Made by a program: the position numbers and the translations under genes. The notes below the pieces were generated by a model. The model did no database searches. It worked only from the letters and a program-made list of their open reading frames with translations, and was not told the DNA's origin. Below, piece by piece: positions 1 through 9,058 of a DNA stretch of 64,000 nt; position 1 is the first letter of the stretch, and each line of letters starts with the position of its first letter. The DNA comes from Chitinophaga flava (GTDB lineage Bacteria; Bacteroidota; Bacteroidia; Chitinophagales; Chitinophagaceae): NCBI RefSeq assembly GCF_003308995.1, contig NZ_QFFJ01000002.1:1798001-1862000 (forward strand). The letters are read 5' to 3'.

Positions 1-1
1 A

Positions 2-1825
2 AATAAAGAGCTGGGCGTTATTTTATCCGGTAGTTATCAGAATCAGTACAGAGGTACCGCTACTTCCGTATTTACCACCGCTACCACACCCAACGTAGAC
101 AATATCCCTTCCTTTGAATTTCTGCGCGAACGGAAATATTCTACCCATACACAACGTATAGGCGTTAGCGGTAAGGTAGACTATCGCTTCAACCAGAGAA
201 ACAAAATTTCTCTTTTCTCTACTTATGTTAACCTGGATGATAAACAGGTGAGGGAATCGTATGATACTACGAATGCCATTAACCAAACCCTCTCATACTC
301 CTACAGGACTACCTGGCAGTATCAGTCTATTTACAACGCCACTTTACAAGGTGAACATCAGATAACCGGCAGCAGCAAAATAGACTGGTCCGCAGCATAT
401 TCCATCGCCAAAAACAGCATCCCGGATCAAACCTCCTTTTCTCATGGCGGATTAAGCGTTGATAGAACCGGCAGCAAAGTACAACTGACCGGCGACGACA
501 TCTTAAACTCCATGGACCGCAACTGGATGAAGAACAGCGATAAGGACCTTTCCTTTTATGCCAACTATACCAAAGCAACAAAATTACTGAACCGGTCTTT
601 TGAACTGAAAGCAGGTGCTTTGTACCGGAATAAACACCGTGATAATTTCTACAACTACTATACGCTGAATCCATTGCGCATGTCGGGGAACAACCAGCTG
701 TTCACCACTATTGATGCAGCGAAATTTACCTTCATCGGCTCTAATGCCACTGCGCAACTGAACGGTAACAACTACACGTTCAGCGAAGATGTCTCTGCTG
801 CTTATCTGCAGGGTAAATGGCAGCTCACACATCAGTTGGAAGCATTAGGTGGTGTAAGGCTAGAACACACCAAACAACAATACAATACACAGCTGCCAGC
901 CACTGCAGATTATAAAGACGGTACCATTTCCTACACCGACCTCTTGCCAAGTCTGCAACTTAAATATCAGCTGTTCCGTAATCAGACACTGCGCCTTTCC
1001 TATTACAAAGCCATCGCCAGACCTCAGTTTTCTGAACTGATACCAGATGGCCCCGATAACTATGAACTGTTTAAGGAGAGAGGAAATCCTGAAGGACTGC
1101 AGCATTCCACTGCACATAACTTCGATTTCCGGTATGAGCTCTTCCCCGGTAAAGCAGACCAGCTGTTGCTGGGCGTGTTCTATAAAAAAATCGATGACCC
1201 CATCGAACTTTCTGTAAGGAAGTTTGGCTACAATTCCCAGGTGTTTAAACCTGTCAACATTGGAACAGCGGCTACCAACTATGGATTTGAAGCGGTATTC
1301 ATCAAATACATCGGCTCTTTCGGTATCTCTGCCAACTATACCTATACCCACTCCAGCATTACCAACGACAGTATGCTGTACAAATACAGAGATCCGCAGT
1401 TAGGTATCACTGATAAATACATATCAGAAACAAGGCCCATGCAGGGACAGGCCAATCACATTGGTAACCTGTCTGTATTGTATAAAAACACGAAAACAGG
1501 AACAGACCTGCAGGTGGCGGTGGTATATACCGGTGAAAGACTGGCTATCCTGAATACCTATGCAGGCCTGCATTACTGGCTGCAACCCACCACTCAGCTG
1601 GACCTTTCCTTTGAACAAAGAATCTATAAAAAACTGACTTTCTACGGCAAGATCAATAACCTGACCAATACGCCTACCGTTACCAGTATGCACATCCCTT
1701 ACAACAACTATCTGCAGAAAACCAGTGTGCCATTAAGCCAGCAGTCAACTCCTGATGATAAGATCGTTGTGCAGAAAGACTATTACAAAACATCCTTCTT
1801 ATTTGGTTTCAGATACAAACTTTAA
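2..1825 (+). CDS. TonB-dependent receptor, C-terminal part (cut by window start)
   Basis: The reading frame is open from base 2 and the N-terminal signal, regulatory and plug regions lie outside the window. What is visible is an outer-membrane beta-barrel: alternating polar/hydrophobic strands, many aromatic residues, the SYYKAIARPQFSEL type strand followed by a GNPEGLQHSTAHNFDFRYE segment found in TonB-receptor barrels, and a C-terminal FLFGFRYKL strand ending in an aromatic-rich sequence for Bam insertion. It probably imports a large or scarce ligand across the outer membrane with TonB energy. Only 10 bases separate it from the next gene, a beta-helix lipoprotein, and a purple-acid-phosphatase-like gene follows, so the three are probably co-transcribed. 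The ligand is not readable from the sequence; a phosphorylated or organic-phosphate substrate is an inference from the phosphatase. Confidence 0.9.
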   Translation, partial: NKELGVILSGSYQNQYRGTATSVFTTATTPNVDNIPSFEFLRERKYSTHTQRIGVSGKVDYRFNQRNKISLFSTYVNLDDKQVRESYDTTNAINQTLSYSYRTTWQYQSIYNATLQGEHQITGSSKIDWSAAYSIAKNSIPDQTSFSHGGLSVDRTGSKVQLTGDDILNSMDRNWMKNSDKDLSFYANYTKATKLLNRSFELKAGALYRNKHRDNFYNYYTLNPLRMSGNNQLFTTIDAAKFTFIGSNATAQLNGNNYTFSEDVSAAYLQGKWQLTHQLEALGGVRLEHTKQQYNTQLPATADYKDGTISYTDLLPSLQLKYQLFRNQTLRLSYYKAIARPQFSELIPDGPDNYELFKERGNPEGLQHSTAHNFDFRYELFPGKADQLLLGVFYKKIDDPIELSVRKFGYNSQVFKPVNIGTAATNYGFEAVFIKYIGSFGISANYTYTHSSITNDSMLYKYRDPQLGITDKYISETRPMQGQANHIGNLSVLYKNTKTGTDLQVAVVYTGERLAILNTYAGLHYWLQPTTQLDLSFEQRIYKKLTFYGKINNLTNTPTVTSMHIPYNNYLQKTSVPLSQQSTPDDKIVVQKDYYKTSFLFGFRYKL

Positions 1826-1835
1826 AAAAAGCAGT

Positions 1836-3248
1836 ATGAAGCATAATATATTCAGTATCGTTTCTCTTCTGACCTTATTGGCGTGTACTGCGGCATGCAA
1901 TAAAGTGGCAGATACCAAAGACCTGTATAAAGCGCCACAGGCGATAGCTTCCCCGGTAAGTGATGCGGTATGCCTTGGGTCTGATCCGTTGAACAACGCA
2001 GTAAAAGGGACTATGCTGGCAGGTAAGACCTATACCGTGTGTGGCGATATCTTCATTAATGAAAAAGATACCCTTATCATCCAGGAGGGAGTAACGATCA
2101 AGTTTACAGGAAATTATGGATTAGGTGTCAGAGGGACACTCATTTCACTGGGTACCCAGGAAAAGCCCAATCTGATTACTTATCCGGGTATTACCAAAAC
2201 AGATACCTATGGCGCAGACCCCAATCAGGACCCGGCTCTTCGTGGTAAATGGGTAGGTATTATCGGTGGCGCTACCTGTCCGCTGATGGTGATCAAATGG
2301 ACCCGCATTGAATTTGGTGGCGCCGCTATCCCGGCTGCCAGCGGCATCCGCCAGATTTATACCAGCCCTTATCCGCTGTTTTTCCAGAATCCTCACGGCG
2401 TATTTGTAATGGAAGACTCTTGGATATACGGCAGTGTAGATGATCCGCTCAGAATTTTAGGTGGTAAAGTGTCTATCATGCGTAACACCTTTGAAAAATG
2501 CGGATACACCGGTGGTGAGGCCATGAACGGCAAAGCCGGCCTGAGAGGCGACTTCGCCTATAACCTCTGCATCGGTATGGCTACCAACGGCCCCAAACTT
2601 TCCAATGCCGGCGCCATTGCAGGCGTGCCTAACAGTAACATGCGAATCTACAATAACACCATCGTGAACTGCGGATACAGAAGATCATCAGCAGGACGCG
2701 GCGGCTCTGTCAACTTTGAAGAAGGTGCCGGCGGAATGGCTTACAATAACCTCATCATTAACTGTAAATTCGGTCTGAGGGTGGTACAAAATCCTATCGC
2801 CGATACAGCTAATCTGAGCTACGGTTACAACTATACGTATACGGATTCTATGTCTGTAGCCAACAATATTTATCCTACACAGGCGATCAGTGTATGTATC
2901 AGTAAAGCACCTGCTACTGACTTCCCGGCTCCGGCTTCTTTTCTGCCGGCCAACTGGGTACCTGGTGCTACCTATGCAGCCAATCCAGCCATACTGGGAG
3001 CTAATAACCCGCAGTTTGTGAATGGGCCCTGTCCTTTGCCTGCTGGTCTTAACCTGAGAGATATTTCTTTTGTAGGTAAATATGATTTCAGACTGAAACC
3101 CACTTCACCCTGTATCGGTAAAGGTTTTACCGCATTCTCGCCCAGAGCTGATGTACCGGTACATCCCATCTATGGCGCTACCGAAATCACCCCGCCGGGA
3201 AAAGATATCGGATGTTATCAGTTCAACGGCTATGGCAACAAACACTAA
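1836..3248 (+). CDS. beta-helix-fold surface lipoprotein
   Basis: 470 residues. The start at 1836 was chosen because it gives a clean lipoprotein signal (charged N-terminus, LLTLLACTAAC lipobox, Cys21) just after the receptor stop; a longer frame from 1755 would overlap that receptor. The mature protein has an early segment rich in short beta strands, then repeated turns such as MRIYNNTIVNCGY and MAYNNLIINCKFGLRV, the spaced N-x-I-x-N-C pattern of right-handed parallel beta-helix proteins. Some relatives are polysaccharide lyases or adhesins; no catalytic residues could be assigned here. Being an outer-membrane lipoprotein between a TonB receptor and a phosphatase, it may present or bind the substrate, taking the place SusD has in glycan loci. 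Function unassigned. Confidence 0.75.
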   Translation: MKHNIFSIVSLLTLLACTAACNKVADTKDLYKAPQAIASPVSDAVCLGSDPLNNAVKGTMLAGKTYTVCGDIFINEKDTLIIQEGVTIKFTGNYGLGVRGTLISLGTQEKPNLITYPGITKTDTYGADPNQDPALRGKWVGIIGGATCPLMVIKWTRIEFGGAAIPAASGIRQIYTSPYPLFFQNPHGVFVMEDSWIYGSVDDPLRILGGKVSIMRNTFEKCGYTGGEAMNGKAGLRGDFAYNLCIGMATNGPKLSNAGAIAGVPNSNMRIYNNTIVNCGYRRSSAGRGGSVNFEEGAGGMAYNNLIINCKFGLRVVQNPIADTANLSYGYNYTYTDSMSVANNIYPTQAISVCISKAPATDFPAPASFLPANWVPGATYAANPAILGANNPQFVNGPCPLPAGLNLRDISFVGKYDFRLKPTSPCIGKGFTAFSPRADVPVHPIYGATEITPPGKDIGCYQFNGYGNKH

Positions 3249-3266
3249 TCTAAACCGCGAATAATA

Positions 3267-4700
3267 ATGTTGAAGAGGACGTATTGTTTATTTTTTGGCT
3301 TGTTTCTTCTCACTAAAGGAATCAACGCACAAACAAATCATTCTTTTATTACACCGCCCTACCTGCAGATAGGCTACCAGCCTTCAGCCACTAGCATGGA
3401 ACTGTTGTGGCATAGCGCCGACAGTATTGCTAACTGGGAGGTAGAGTATAAAACAGCTGCAGCAGGCAGCTGGCAGAAAACAGCCAGACCGGAAGCTACC
3501 AGGGTAGCCGTGGCCAATGTGAATACACATTTTGTATACAGAACACTTTTCACCGGCCTCACTGCTGGCAACAGCTTTAATTATCGGGTGTTAAAAAATA
3601 AAAAAGTAGTATTCACTGCTCAGGGCAAAGCACCCAAGGGAAAAGGCCAGCCTTACCGCTTTGTAGCTTTCGGTGATATTGGCGCCGGCACATCCAGTGC
3701 TAAAACACTGGCCAGGCAGGCATATGGCGTGAATCCCGATCTGGTAGTAGTACCAGGAGATATTGTATATGAAAGAGGATTGATATCTGAATATCGCACC
3801 AAATTCTGGCCGGTATACAATGCAGATACTATCAGCAGCGAAGGCGCTCCGCTGATGCGTTCCATTCCCTTTGTAGCGGCCTTGGGCAACCATGACGGTG
3901 ATACCCGCGATCTAAACAGTTACCCCGATGCGCTGGCCTACTATAGTTTCTGGGATCAGCCACTGAATGGCCTGCAGGGAACAGAAGGAGGTCCGGTGGT
4001 ACCGTTGATTAAAGCAACCGCTGAAAACAAAAAAGCCTTCGAAACCGCCGCGGGCAAAGCGTATCCTGTAATGGGCAACTTCTCTTTCAATTACGGAAAT
4101 ACGCACTGGACTTTCATTGATTCCGATACCTATGTTGACTGGACAGACAGCACATTGTTGAAATGGGTGGCTAATGACCTGAAATCAGCTACAGATGCCA
4201 CCTGGAAGATAGTAGTGTTTCATCATCCCGGGTTTAGCTCCTCCAGGGACCATTTTGAACAACAACAGATGCGTTTGTTGTCGCCTGTACTGGAAGCGGG
4301 TAATGTGGATGTGGTATTGAACGGTCACGTACATAACTACCAGCGCAGCTTCCCTATGCATTTCAGACCGGATAAAAAAGGTACTTTACTGGTAGGTGGC
4401 AAAGACAACAAAACCATCCGCGGCCGCGTTGTGACCGGAAAATGGCAGCTGGACAAAACCTTCGATGGCCAGTCGCAAACCAAAGCCAATGGCATCATCT
4501 ATCTGGTAACCGGCGCAGGTGGGCAGGAACTGTATAATGAAGATCAACAGGAGGATACCGATTCCTGGCAGAAGTTTACCTATAAATTTATCTCCAGCAC
4601 ACATTCCTTTACTGTAGCGGATGTAGATGGAAATAAAATCATATTCAGGCAGATGTCGGAAGAAGGAAAGGAAGTAGATAATTTTACCATCACCAAATAA
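3267..4700 (+). CDS. purple-acid-phosphatase-like metallophosphoesterase
   Basis: 477 residues with a signal peptide ending near Ala21-Gln22. Residues about 28-120 resemble the fibronectin-III-like N-terminal domain of purple acid phosphatases. The calcineurin-like domain follows with its metal ligands in order: GDIG (Asp137), GDIVYERG (Asp165, Tyr168), GNHDGD (Asn208, His209), FHHPG, and GHVHNYQRS near residue 357. The Tyr in GDxxY is the residue that gives purple acid phosphatases their colour. It probably hydrolyses phosphomonoesters in the periplasm or at the surface. It is last in the cluster with the TonB receptor and beta-helix lipoprotein, and a terminator follows. Family assignment is firm; the natural substrate is unknown. 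Confidence 0.88.
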   Translation: MLKRTYCLFFGLFLLTKGINAQTNHSFITPPYLQIGYQPSATSMELLWHSADSIANWEVEYKTAAAGSWQKTARPEATRVAVANVNTHFVYRTLFTGLTAGNSFNYRVLKNKKVVFTAQGKAPKGKGQPYRFVAFGDIGAGTSSAKTLARQAYGVNPDLVVVPGDIVYERGLISEYRTKFWPVYNADTISSEGAPLMRSIPFVAALGNHDGDTRDLNSYPDALAYYSFWDQPLNGLQGTEGGPVVPLIKATAENKKAFETAAGKAYPVMGNFSFNYGNTHWTFIDSDTYVDWTDSTLLKWVANDLKSATDATWKIVVFHHPGFSSSRDHFEQQQMRLLSPVLEAGNVDVVLNGHVHNYQRSFPMHFRPDKKGTLLVGGKDNKTIRGRVVTGKWQLDKTFDGQSQTKANGIIYLVTGAGGQELYNEDQQEDTDSWQKFTYKFISSTHSFTVADVDGNKIIFRQMSEEGKEVDNFTITK

Positions 4701-4719
4701 ATACAGCTTAAGAAAAGAG

Positions 4720-4764
4720 GGTGTCTCCTTGTTTTTACAAACATGGGAGATACCTTTCTTTTTT
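4720..4764 (+). terminator. rho-independent terminator after the phosphatase gene
   Basis: GGTGTCTCC (4720-4728) pairs with GGAGATACC (4746-4754) with one G-T wobble; the loop holds a smaller TTGT/ACAA stem. It is followed by TTTCTTTTTT (4755-4764). It lies 19 bases after the phosphatase stop and ends the first cluster. Confidence 0.8.
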
Positions 4765-4814
4765 ATCGCAAACGGATGTATCTGCAGGTGTATTTTAATT
4801 TTTTTTGATTAACA

Positions 4815-4831
4815 AATTGATCTGATCAATT
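4815..4831. promoter_or_regulatory. 17-bp palindrome upstream of gcvH
   Basis: AATTGAT-CTG-ATCAATT is a perfect inverted repeat with 7-base arms, ending 34 bases before the gcvH start. The position and symmetry suit a dimeric regulator's operator, but no regulator gene adjoins it and the region is AT-rich, so chance is possible. Confidence 0.35.
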
Positions 4832-4865
4832 ATCGTACATTAAAGAAAATAAAAAAATAATTGCT

Positions 4866-5249
4866 ATGTACCCTAAAGAATTACGTTATACCAGAGATCA
4901 TGAATGGGTGTTGTTGAAGGATGGCACGGCCCTTATTGGTATCACAGAATTTGCTGCGAAACAATTGGGTGATATTGTGTTTGTGGAACTTCCGGAAGTT
5001 GGCAAAAAATTCGATGCCGCGGAGGCATTTGGAACAGTGGAATCCGTGAAGGCAGTAACGGAGGTATTTTCCCCCATTTCCGGTACTGTTACTGAAATAA
5101 ACCAGGACCTTAGCGAAGATCCAGAGGATCTAAATACCGACCCTCATGCGAGCTGGATAATAAAAATAAAAGTGGCAAATCCTAAAGAGGCTGATAGCCT
5201 GCTGACTGCAGAGCAATACGAAGCCTATATCAAGGAAGGAGAAGCGTAA
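4866..5249 (+). CDS. gcvH: glycine cleavage system H protein
   Basis: 127 residues, the usual length. It is the lipoyl carrier of the glycine cleavage complex, shuttling the aminomethyl group from P protein to T protein and reduced lipoate to L protein in the cytoplasm. The lipoylation motif ESVKAVTEV places the modified lysine at Lys62, and the DHEWV and GITEFAAKQLGDIVFVELP segments are family hallmarks. It stands alone: no gcvT or gcvP is adjacent. A palindrome lies just upstream, and a perfect bidirectional hairpin follows, shared with the convergent gap gene. Identity is secure. Confidence 0.97.
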   Translation: MYPKELRYTRDHEWVLLKDGTALIGITEFAAKQLGDIVFVELPEVGKKFDAAEAFGTVESVKAVTEVFSPISGTVTEINQDLSEDPEDLNTDPHASWIIKIKVANPKEADSLLTAEQYEAYIKEGEA

Positions 5250-5363
5250 TAAATAAAAAAAACTATTCTATAATCCTATGGACAGCTGATACATAGGCAA
5301 ACAAAGTCGCTGTTGATATAAGCTACCACTAACAAATTTGAATCTATTTTGGGAAGAGCATAA

Positions 5364-5397
5364 AAAACGCAGCAGAATAATACTCCTGCTGCGTTTT
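5364..5397. terminator. bidirectional terminator between gcvH and gap
   Basis: AAAACGCAGCAG (5364-5375) and CTGCTGCGTTTT (5386-5397) form a perfect 12-bp stem with a 10-base loop. The A/T ends provide a T run on both strands, fitting the two convergent genes. Confidence 0.88.
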
Positions 5398-5415
5398 AGA
5401 CATTTTTATTGTGAT

Positions 5416-6438
5416 TTATTTATCTATTGTTGTTTCGTGATGTTTCAATTCAGCAATGCGTCCCACTAAATCCGCGAGGCGGTTGGAATATCCGAATTCA
5501 TTATCGTACCAGCCTACCACTTTCACCAGGTCTCCCACGATGGAGGTTAGTAAAGCATCGAAGGTACAGGAATAAGGATTATCTACGACATCTATGGATA
5601 CGATGGGTGCTTCTGTATATTTCAGTACACCTTTCATGGAAGTGGCAGCAGCTTCCTTAAATTTGGCATTGATCTCGGCTACGCTTCCGGGTTGTTTTTT
5701 CAGCGTGCAGGTGAAATCAGTCAGCGAGCCATTTAAAACGGGTACGCGTATGCCTGCGCCGCCCATTTTACCTTCCAGATGTGGAAATATAGAGGTGATG
5801 GCTTTTGCCGCGCCTGTACTGGTAGGAATAATAGATGCTGATGCAGCCCGCGCTCTGCGGAGATCCCTATGTGGCGCATCATGCAGGTTCTGATCCCCTG
5901 TCATGGAATGAACGGTGGTAATATAACCATCTTTGATACCCCAGTTGTCATCTAACACTTTTACCATAGGCGCCACATTGTTGGTGGTGCAGGATGCATT
6001 AGATAATATCGGAGCAGTAAGATCTATTAAATGGTCGTTCACGCCCAATACAATAGTAGGAATATCTTTGTCTGATGAAGGCGCTGACACAATTACCTGC
6101 CTTGCGCCTGCCTGCAGATGCAGTTCTGCAGCTTTCCTGCTGGTAAATTTACCTGTCGCTTCGAGTACCAGATCTATATCCATGTCTGCCCATGGCAAAT
6201 TCAGCGGATCACGCTCTGATAAAATACGGATCGGTTTCCCGTCAATAACCAGAGAATCGGCTGTGGCCTCTACACTTCCCTGATACTGACCATGTACAGA
6301 GTCGTACATGTAAAGATGTGCCAGTGTCGGAATATCTGCCAGATCATTTATCGCGATTACTTCAATTCCTGTTTTCTGCAGTAGCATACGTAAAGACATC
6401 CTGCCGATACGCCCAAAACCATTGATAGCTATTCTCAT
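5416..6438 (-). CDS. gap: type I glyceraldehyde-3-phosphate dehydrogenase
   Basis: 340 residues. The start at 6438 puts the N-terminus at MRIAINGFGRIGR, as in the family; the frame stays open 17 codons further upstream but that extension does not look conserved. It oxidises glyceraldehyde-3-phosphate to 1,3-bisphosphoglycerate with NAD in glycolysis, in the cytoplasm. Catalytic Cys150 sits in SNASCTTNNVAP, the Rossmann motif is NGFGRIGR, and the Asn-Asp at the end of beta-2 (residues 31-32) suits NAD over NADP. The C-terminal WYDNEFGYSNR is intact. It is convergent with gcvH around a shared terminator and appears to be a single-gene unit. Confidence 0.97.
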   Translation of the reverse strand: MRIAINGFGRIGRMSLRMLLQKTGIEVIAINDLADIPTLAHLYMYDSVHGQYQGSVEATADSLVIDGKPIRILSERDPLNLPWADMDIDLVLEATGKFTSRKAAELHLQAGARQVIVSAPSSDKDIPTIVLGVNDHLIDLTAPILSNASCTTNNVAPMVKVLDDNWGIKDGYITTVHSMTGDQNLHDAPHRDLRRARAASASIIPTSTGAAKAITSIFPHLEGKMGGAGIRVPVLNGSLTDFTCTLKKQPGSVAEINAKFKEAAATSMKGVLKYTEAPIVSIDVVDNPYSCTFDALLTSIVGDLVKVVGWYDNEFGYSNRLADLVGRIAELKHHETTIDK

Positions 6439-6524
6439 GCTTATATCTTTGTAGCCTGTAAAATTACCAGATATTGTACTAATAGCCAAAAGAACACTTG
6501 TTGTCTTTTTTTAATGCATAACGC

Positions 6525-8993
6525 TTAGTTCTCTACCGGTGGTTTAGTTAAAAAGTTTTCTGCATCCTTTGATTTAACCACTTTTATCTTCCCAAACTTA
6601 TACATGAAGCTGACCCCAAAAGACCGGTAGGGGATATAGAGCAGGTTGGTAGCATTTAAATTGGCGGTTTCCTGAATAGTACGTTGTTTCAGATACCTTG
6701 CAAAGGGATTGACGGCCACAAAGCCGATACTGCCCTTATTATTAAACAGCTGTTTTTTAACCGCAAACGTATAGGAAAGAAAATCTGCCTGACGGCCCTG
6801 CCATCTTATCCCTGACTTATAATTGCCAAAAGCTTCTGCAATCAGGTCTTTCGTGATCTGCCAGCTGGTGTTCAGGTTCATCCGGTACTCAAAACCACTC
6901 ATATTAGCAGGACTGGCATGGATATTATTGGTTTCCCGCCTGTACAGCTGCACATTAGGCCTGATCGTGATAATACGGCCTAGCACTATAGTGCCGGAGA
7001 TATTAGTGCCTATCCTCGTTTCAGATGCGATATTGTCTCTCTGTGTTAAGTTCACGTTGTTATAGATCGCATCGCCAATGGTATATTCAGGATGAAAAGT
7101 GGTGTAGGATTTAATATCCGGACTGTTATGCGTGTATAACAACACGATGTTCAGATTATTATCGCCACTAAAATTCCGGTTATAGGCGAGTTTAAAATCA
7201 TTCCCGATCTCTGGTTTCAGGAGAGGGTTACCCATCGTGATATTATGCGGATCAGCGAGATTGACAAACGGATTTAAGTCGCGGTAGTCAGGGCGCTCCA
7301 GACGATAGGCATAACTAAGGGAGAGCGTTTGCTGATTTTTAAAGGTATGTGCTATGGTCATTGATGGGCCTGCATTGCTGTAATCGGGGATAGCAGTCTG
7401 GCCAGCCTTATCGTAGGTGGCGTGGTTGGTGGTGTATTCCCAGCGGAAGCCTGCCAGCACGTTTAAATAGTGAAACAGGTTCATACTCCCGGAAACATAT
7501 CCCGCATACACCTGACGTTTAAAAACGGAGTTATAGGACTGTTTATCATCGGGCGTCCATCCGCCATCAGCCGGATTATAGGAAAGGGCTGATGCACTAC
7601 TGGAAAGTGTTTCTATCTCGGATTTCAAACCGGCCTCCAGCAGGAAATTAGCGGTAATGGGTTGGGCATAGTCAATGGCCCAGCTGTATAGCCGGTCGGT
7701 ACCCGGATTATGACTGCCCGCGCCGGAAAATATGTTCTGATCATTGATACCATGCTGGGTCTGGGAATACGATGTCTGGTTATTACCATTGCTGTTATAG
7801 AGTATAATGGATAACTGCTGTTTATCCCTTTTGAACTTATGCCGGTAGTCAAGGGAAAGGTCCAGTGATCCGTTGTTAACGCGGGAGAGGGCGTTTCTGA
7901 TGCTGGATGTTTCTTCCAGCAACCGGCCGTTAATATCCCTTGTATTATCATATTGTTGGATGATCCCATCGTTACTATTGCCAAAATGATTGTAACTAAG
8001 GGAGAACGAAATATTGTCTCTGGCGGTGGCGTCCCATTCTACTCCCAGGCCGGTCTGATAGCTGTTGCGGTGAAAATCATTTACACCATTTTGTTGCAGG
8101 TAGTATTTGTTGGTGGAAAAGGAGTCGGTGGCATTACGGTCTGTTGTGGTCCGGGTTTGGGACGTTAACTGTGCGCTGCCGTTGAAATAACCGGAAACAG
8201 ACAGGTTATTGGCCTTATAATAAAGATTGACTGACCCGTTTTCGAGCCTGCTGCCAGCGGTAACATTTACGCTGCCGCCGAAGCCCTGTGTTTTATTTTT
8301 TTTGAGGATGATGTTGATGATGCCACCGGTTCCTTTGGCATCATACTTTGATCCGGGACTCGACATCACTTCTATGCTCTGGATCTGCGAGGCCGGAATC
8401 GTTTGCAGGGCGTCTGCAATACTCGTCCCGAAAATCGTAGAGGGCTTCCCGTTAATCAGGAACTGAACGCTGGGGTTGCCCAGCAGTTCCACGTTGCCGG
8501 AGGCGTCTACCGTTACCTGAGGAATCTTCCTGAGTACGTCTGTTACCATGCCTCCCTGCGAAGTTACATCGCGGTCTACATTATAAACCAAACGGTCTAT
8601 TTTGTTTTCGACTAATTGTTTTTTGCCTGTTACCTCAACAGCATTAAGGGTTTTGCTGCCGGACCGCAGTAGTATTGTCTTTTCAAGAATGCCTTTATCG
8701 GTGGTCTGGATGGTCACTAACTCCTGGTAGGGCTCATAACCGGCATAACCTACCATAAGGCGGTAGGTTGCCGCCGGAACACGCTCCAGTACTACAATGC
8801 CGGTACTGTCTGTAAAAGTGGTGGCATAGTTTTTTTGAGTACCCGCTACTGTCAGTATGATAGTAGCCCTGTCCAGTGGCTGATGCCCAACGGCATCCCG
8901 TACCATCACTTTCAAGGATGTTGAAACCTGTGCAAAGCTGAATTGAATAAAAAGCAACAGTATTGCTGACAGCACTATTTTTCTGAACGACAT
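6525..8993 (-). CDS. TonB-dependent outer-membrane receptor (CarboxypepD_reg, plug and beta-barrel)
   Basis: 822 residues from the start at 8993, chosen because it gives a normal signal peptide (LSAILLLFIQFSFA, then Gln); starts at 9005 or 9032 are possible. Residues about 24-110 form a carboxypeptidase regulatory-like beta-sandwich. About 125-235 form the plug, with VSSP-like MSSPGSKYDAKGTGGIINI, and the rest is a barrel. This arrangement is the Bacteroidota receptor type with a 14-strand-like C-terminal barrel rather than SusC, and there is no SusD next to it. It lies 65 bases downstream of a histidine kinase on the same strand and is probably part of that operon, so the two-component system may control it or sense its ligand. 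Ligand unknown. Confidence 0.88.
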   Translation of the reverse strand: MSFRKIVLSAILLLFIQFSFAQVSTSLKVMVRDAVGHQPLDRATIILTVAGTQKNYATTFTDSTGIVVLERVPAATYRLMVGYAGYEPYQELVTIQTTDKGILEKTILLRSGSKTLNAVEVTGKKQLVENKIDRLVYNVDRDVTSQGGMVTDVLRKIPQVTVDASGNVELLGNPSVQFLINGKPSTIFGTSIADALQTIPASQIQSIEVMSSPGSKYDAKGTGGIINIILKKNKTQGFGGSVNVTAGSRLENGSVNLYYKANNLSVSGYFNGSAQLTSQTRTTTDRNATDSFSTNKYYLQQNGVNDFHRNSYQTGLGVEWDATARDNISFSLSYNHFGNSNDGIIQQYDNTRDINGRLLEETSSIRNALSRVNNGSLDLSLDYRHKFKRDKQQLSIILYNSNGNNQTSYSQTQHGINDQNIFSGAGSHNPGTDRLYSWAIDYAQPITANFLLEAGLKSEIETLSSSASALSYNPADGGWTPDDKQSYNSVFKRQVYAGYVSGSMNLFHYLNVLAGFRWEYTTNHATYDKAGQTAIPDYSNAGPSMTIAHTFKNQQTLSLSYAYRLERPDYRDLNPFVNLADPHNITMGNPLLKPEIGNDFKLAYNRNFSGDNNLNIVLLYTHNSPDIKSYTTFHPEYTIGDAIYNNVNLTQRDNIASETRIGTNISGTIVLGRIITIRPNVQLYRRETNNIHASPANMSGFEYRMNLNTSWQITKDLIAEAFGNYKSGIRWQGRQADFLSYTFAVKKQLFNNKGSIGFVAVNPFARYLKQRTIQETANLNATNLLYIPYRSFGVSFMYKFGKIKVVKSKDAENFLTKPPVEN

Positions 8994-9058
8994 AAAAATT
9001 ACCATGATTATGCGTCGCAAATTAGCAGGCAATTCTGGAAGCTTTCTGTAGCAGGGTT

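Noticed and set aside
860..1351. Long open frame on the minus strand inside the first TonB receptor
   Set aside because: It lies opposite a clear barrel coding region, has no family features and no signal; it is a shadow of the real gene.
1755..1835. A longer start for the beta-helix lipoprotein gene
   Set aside because: It would overlap the end of the TonB receptor by 71 bases and remove the lipoprotein signal from the N-terminus; the ATG at 1836 gives a normal signal.
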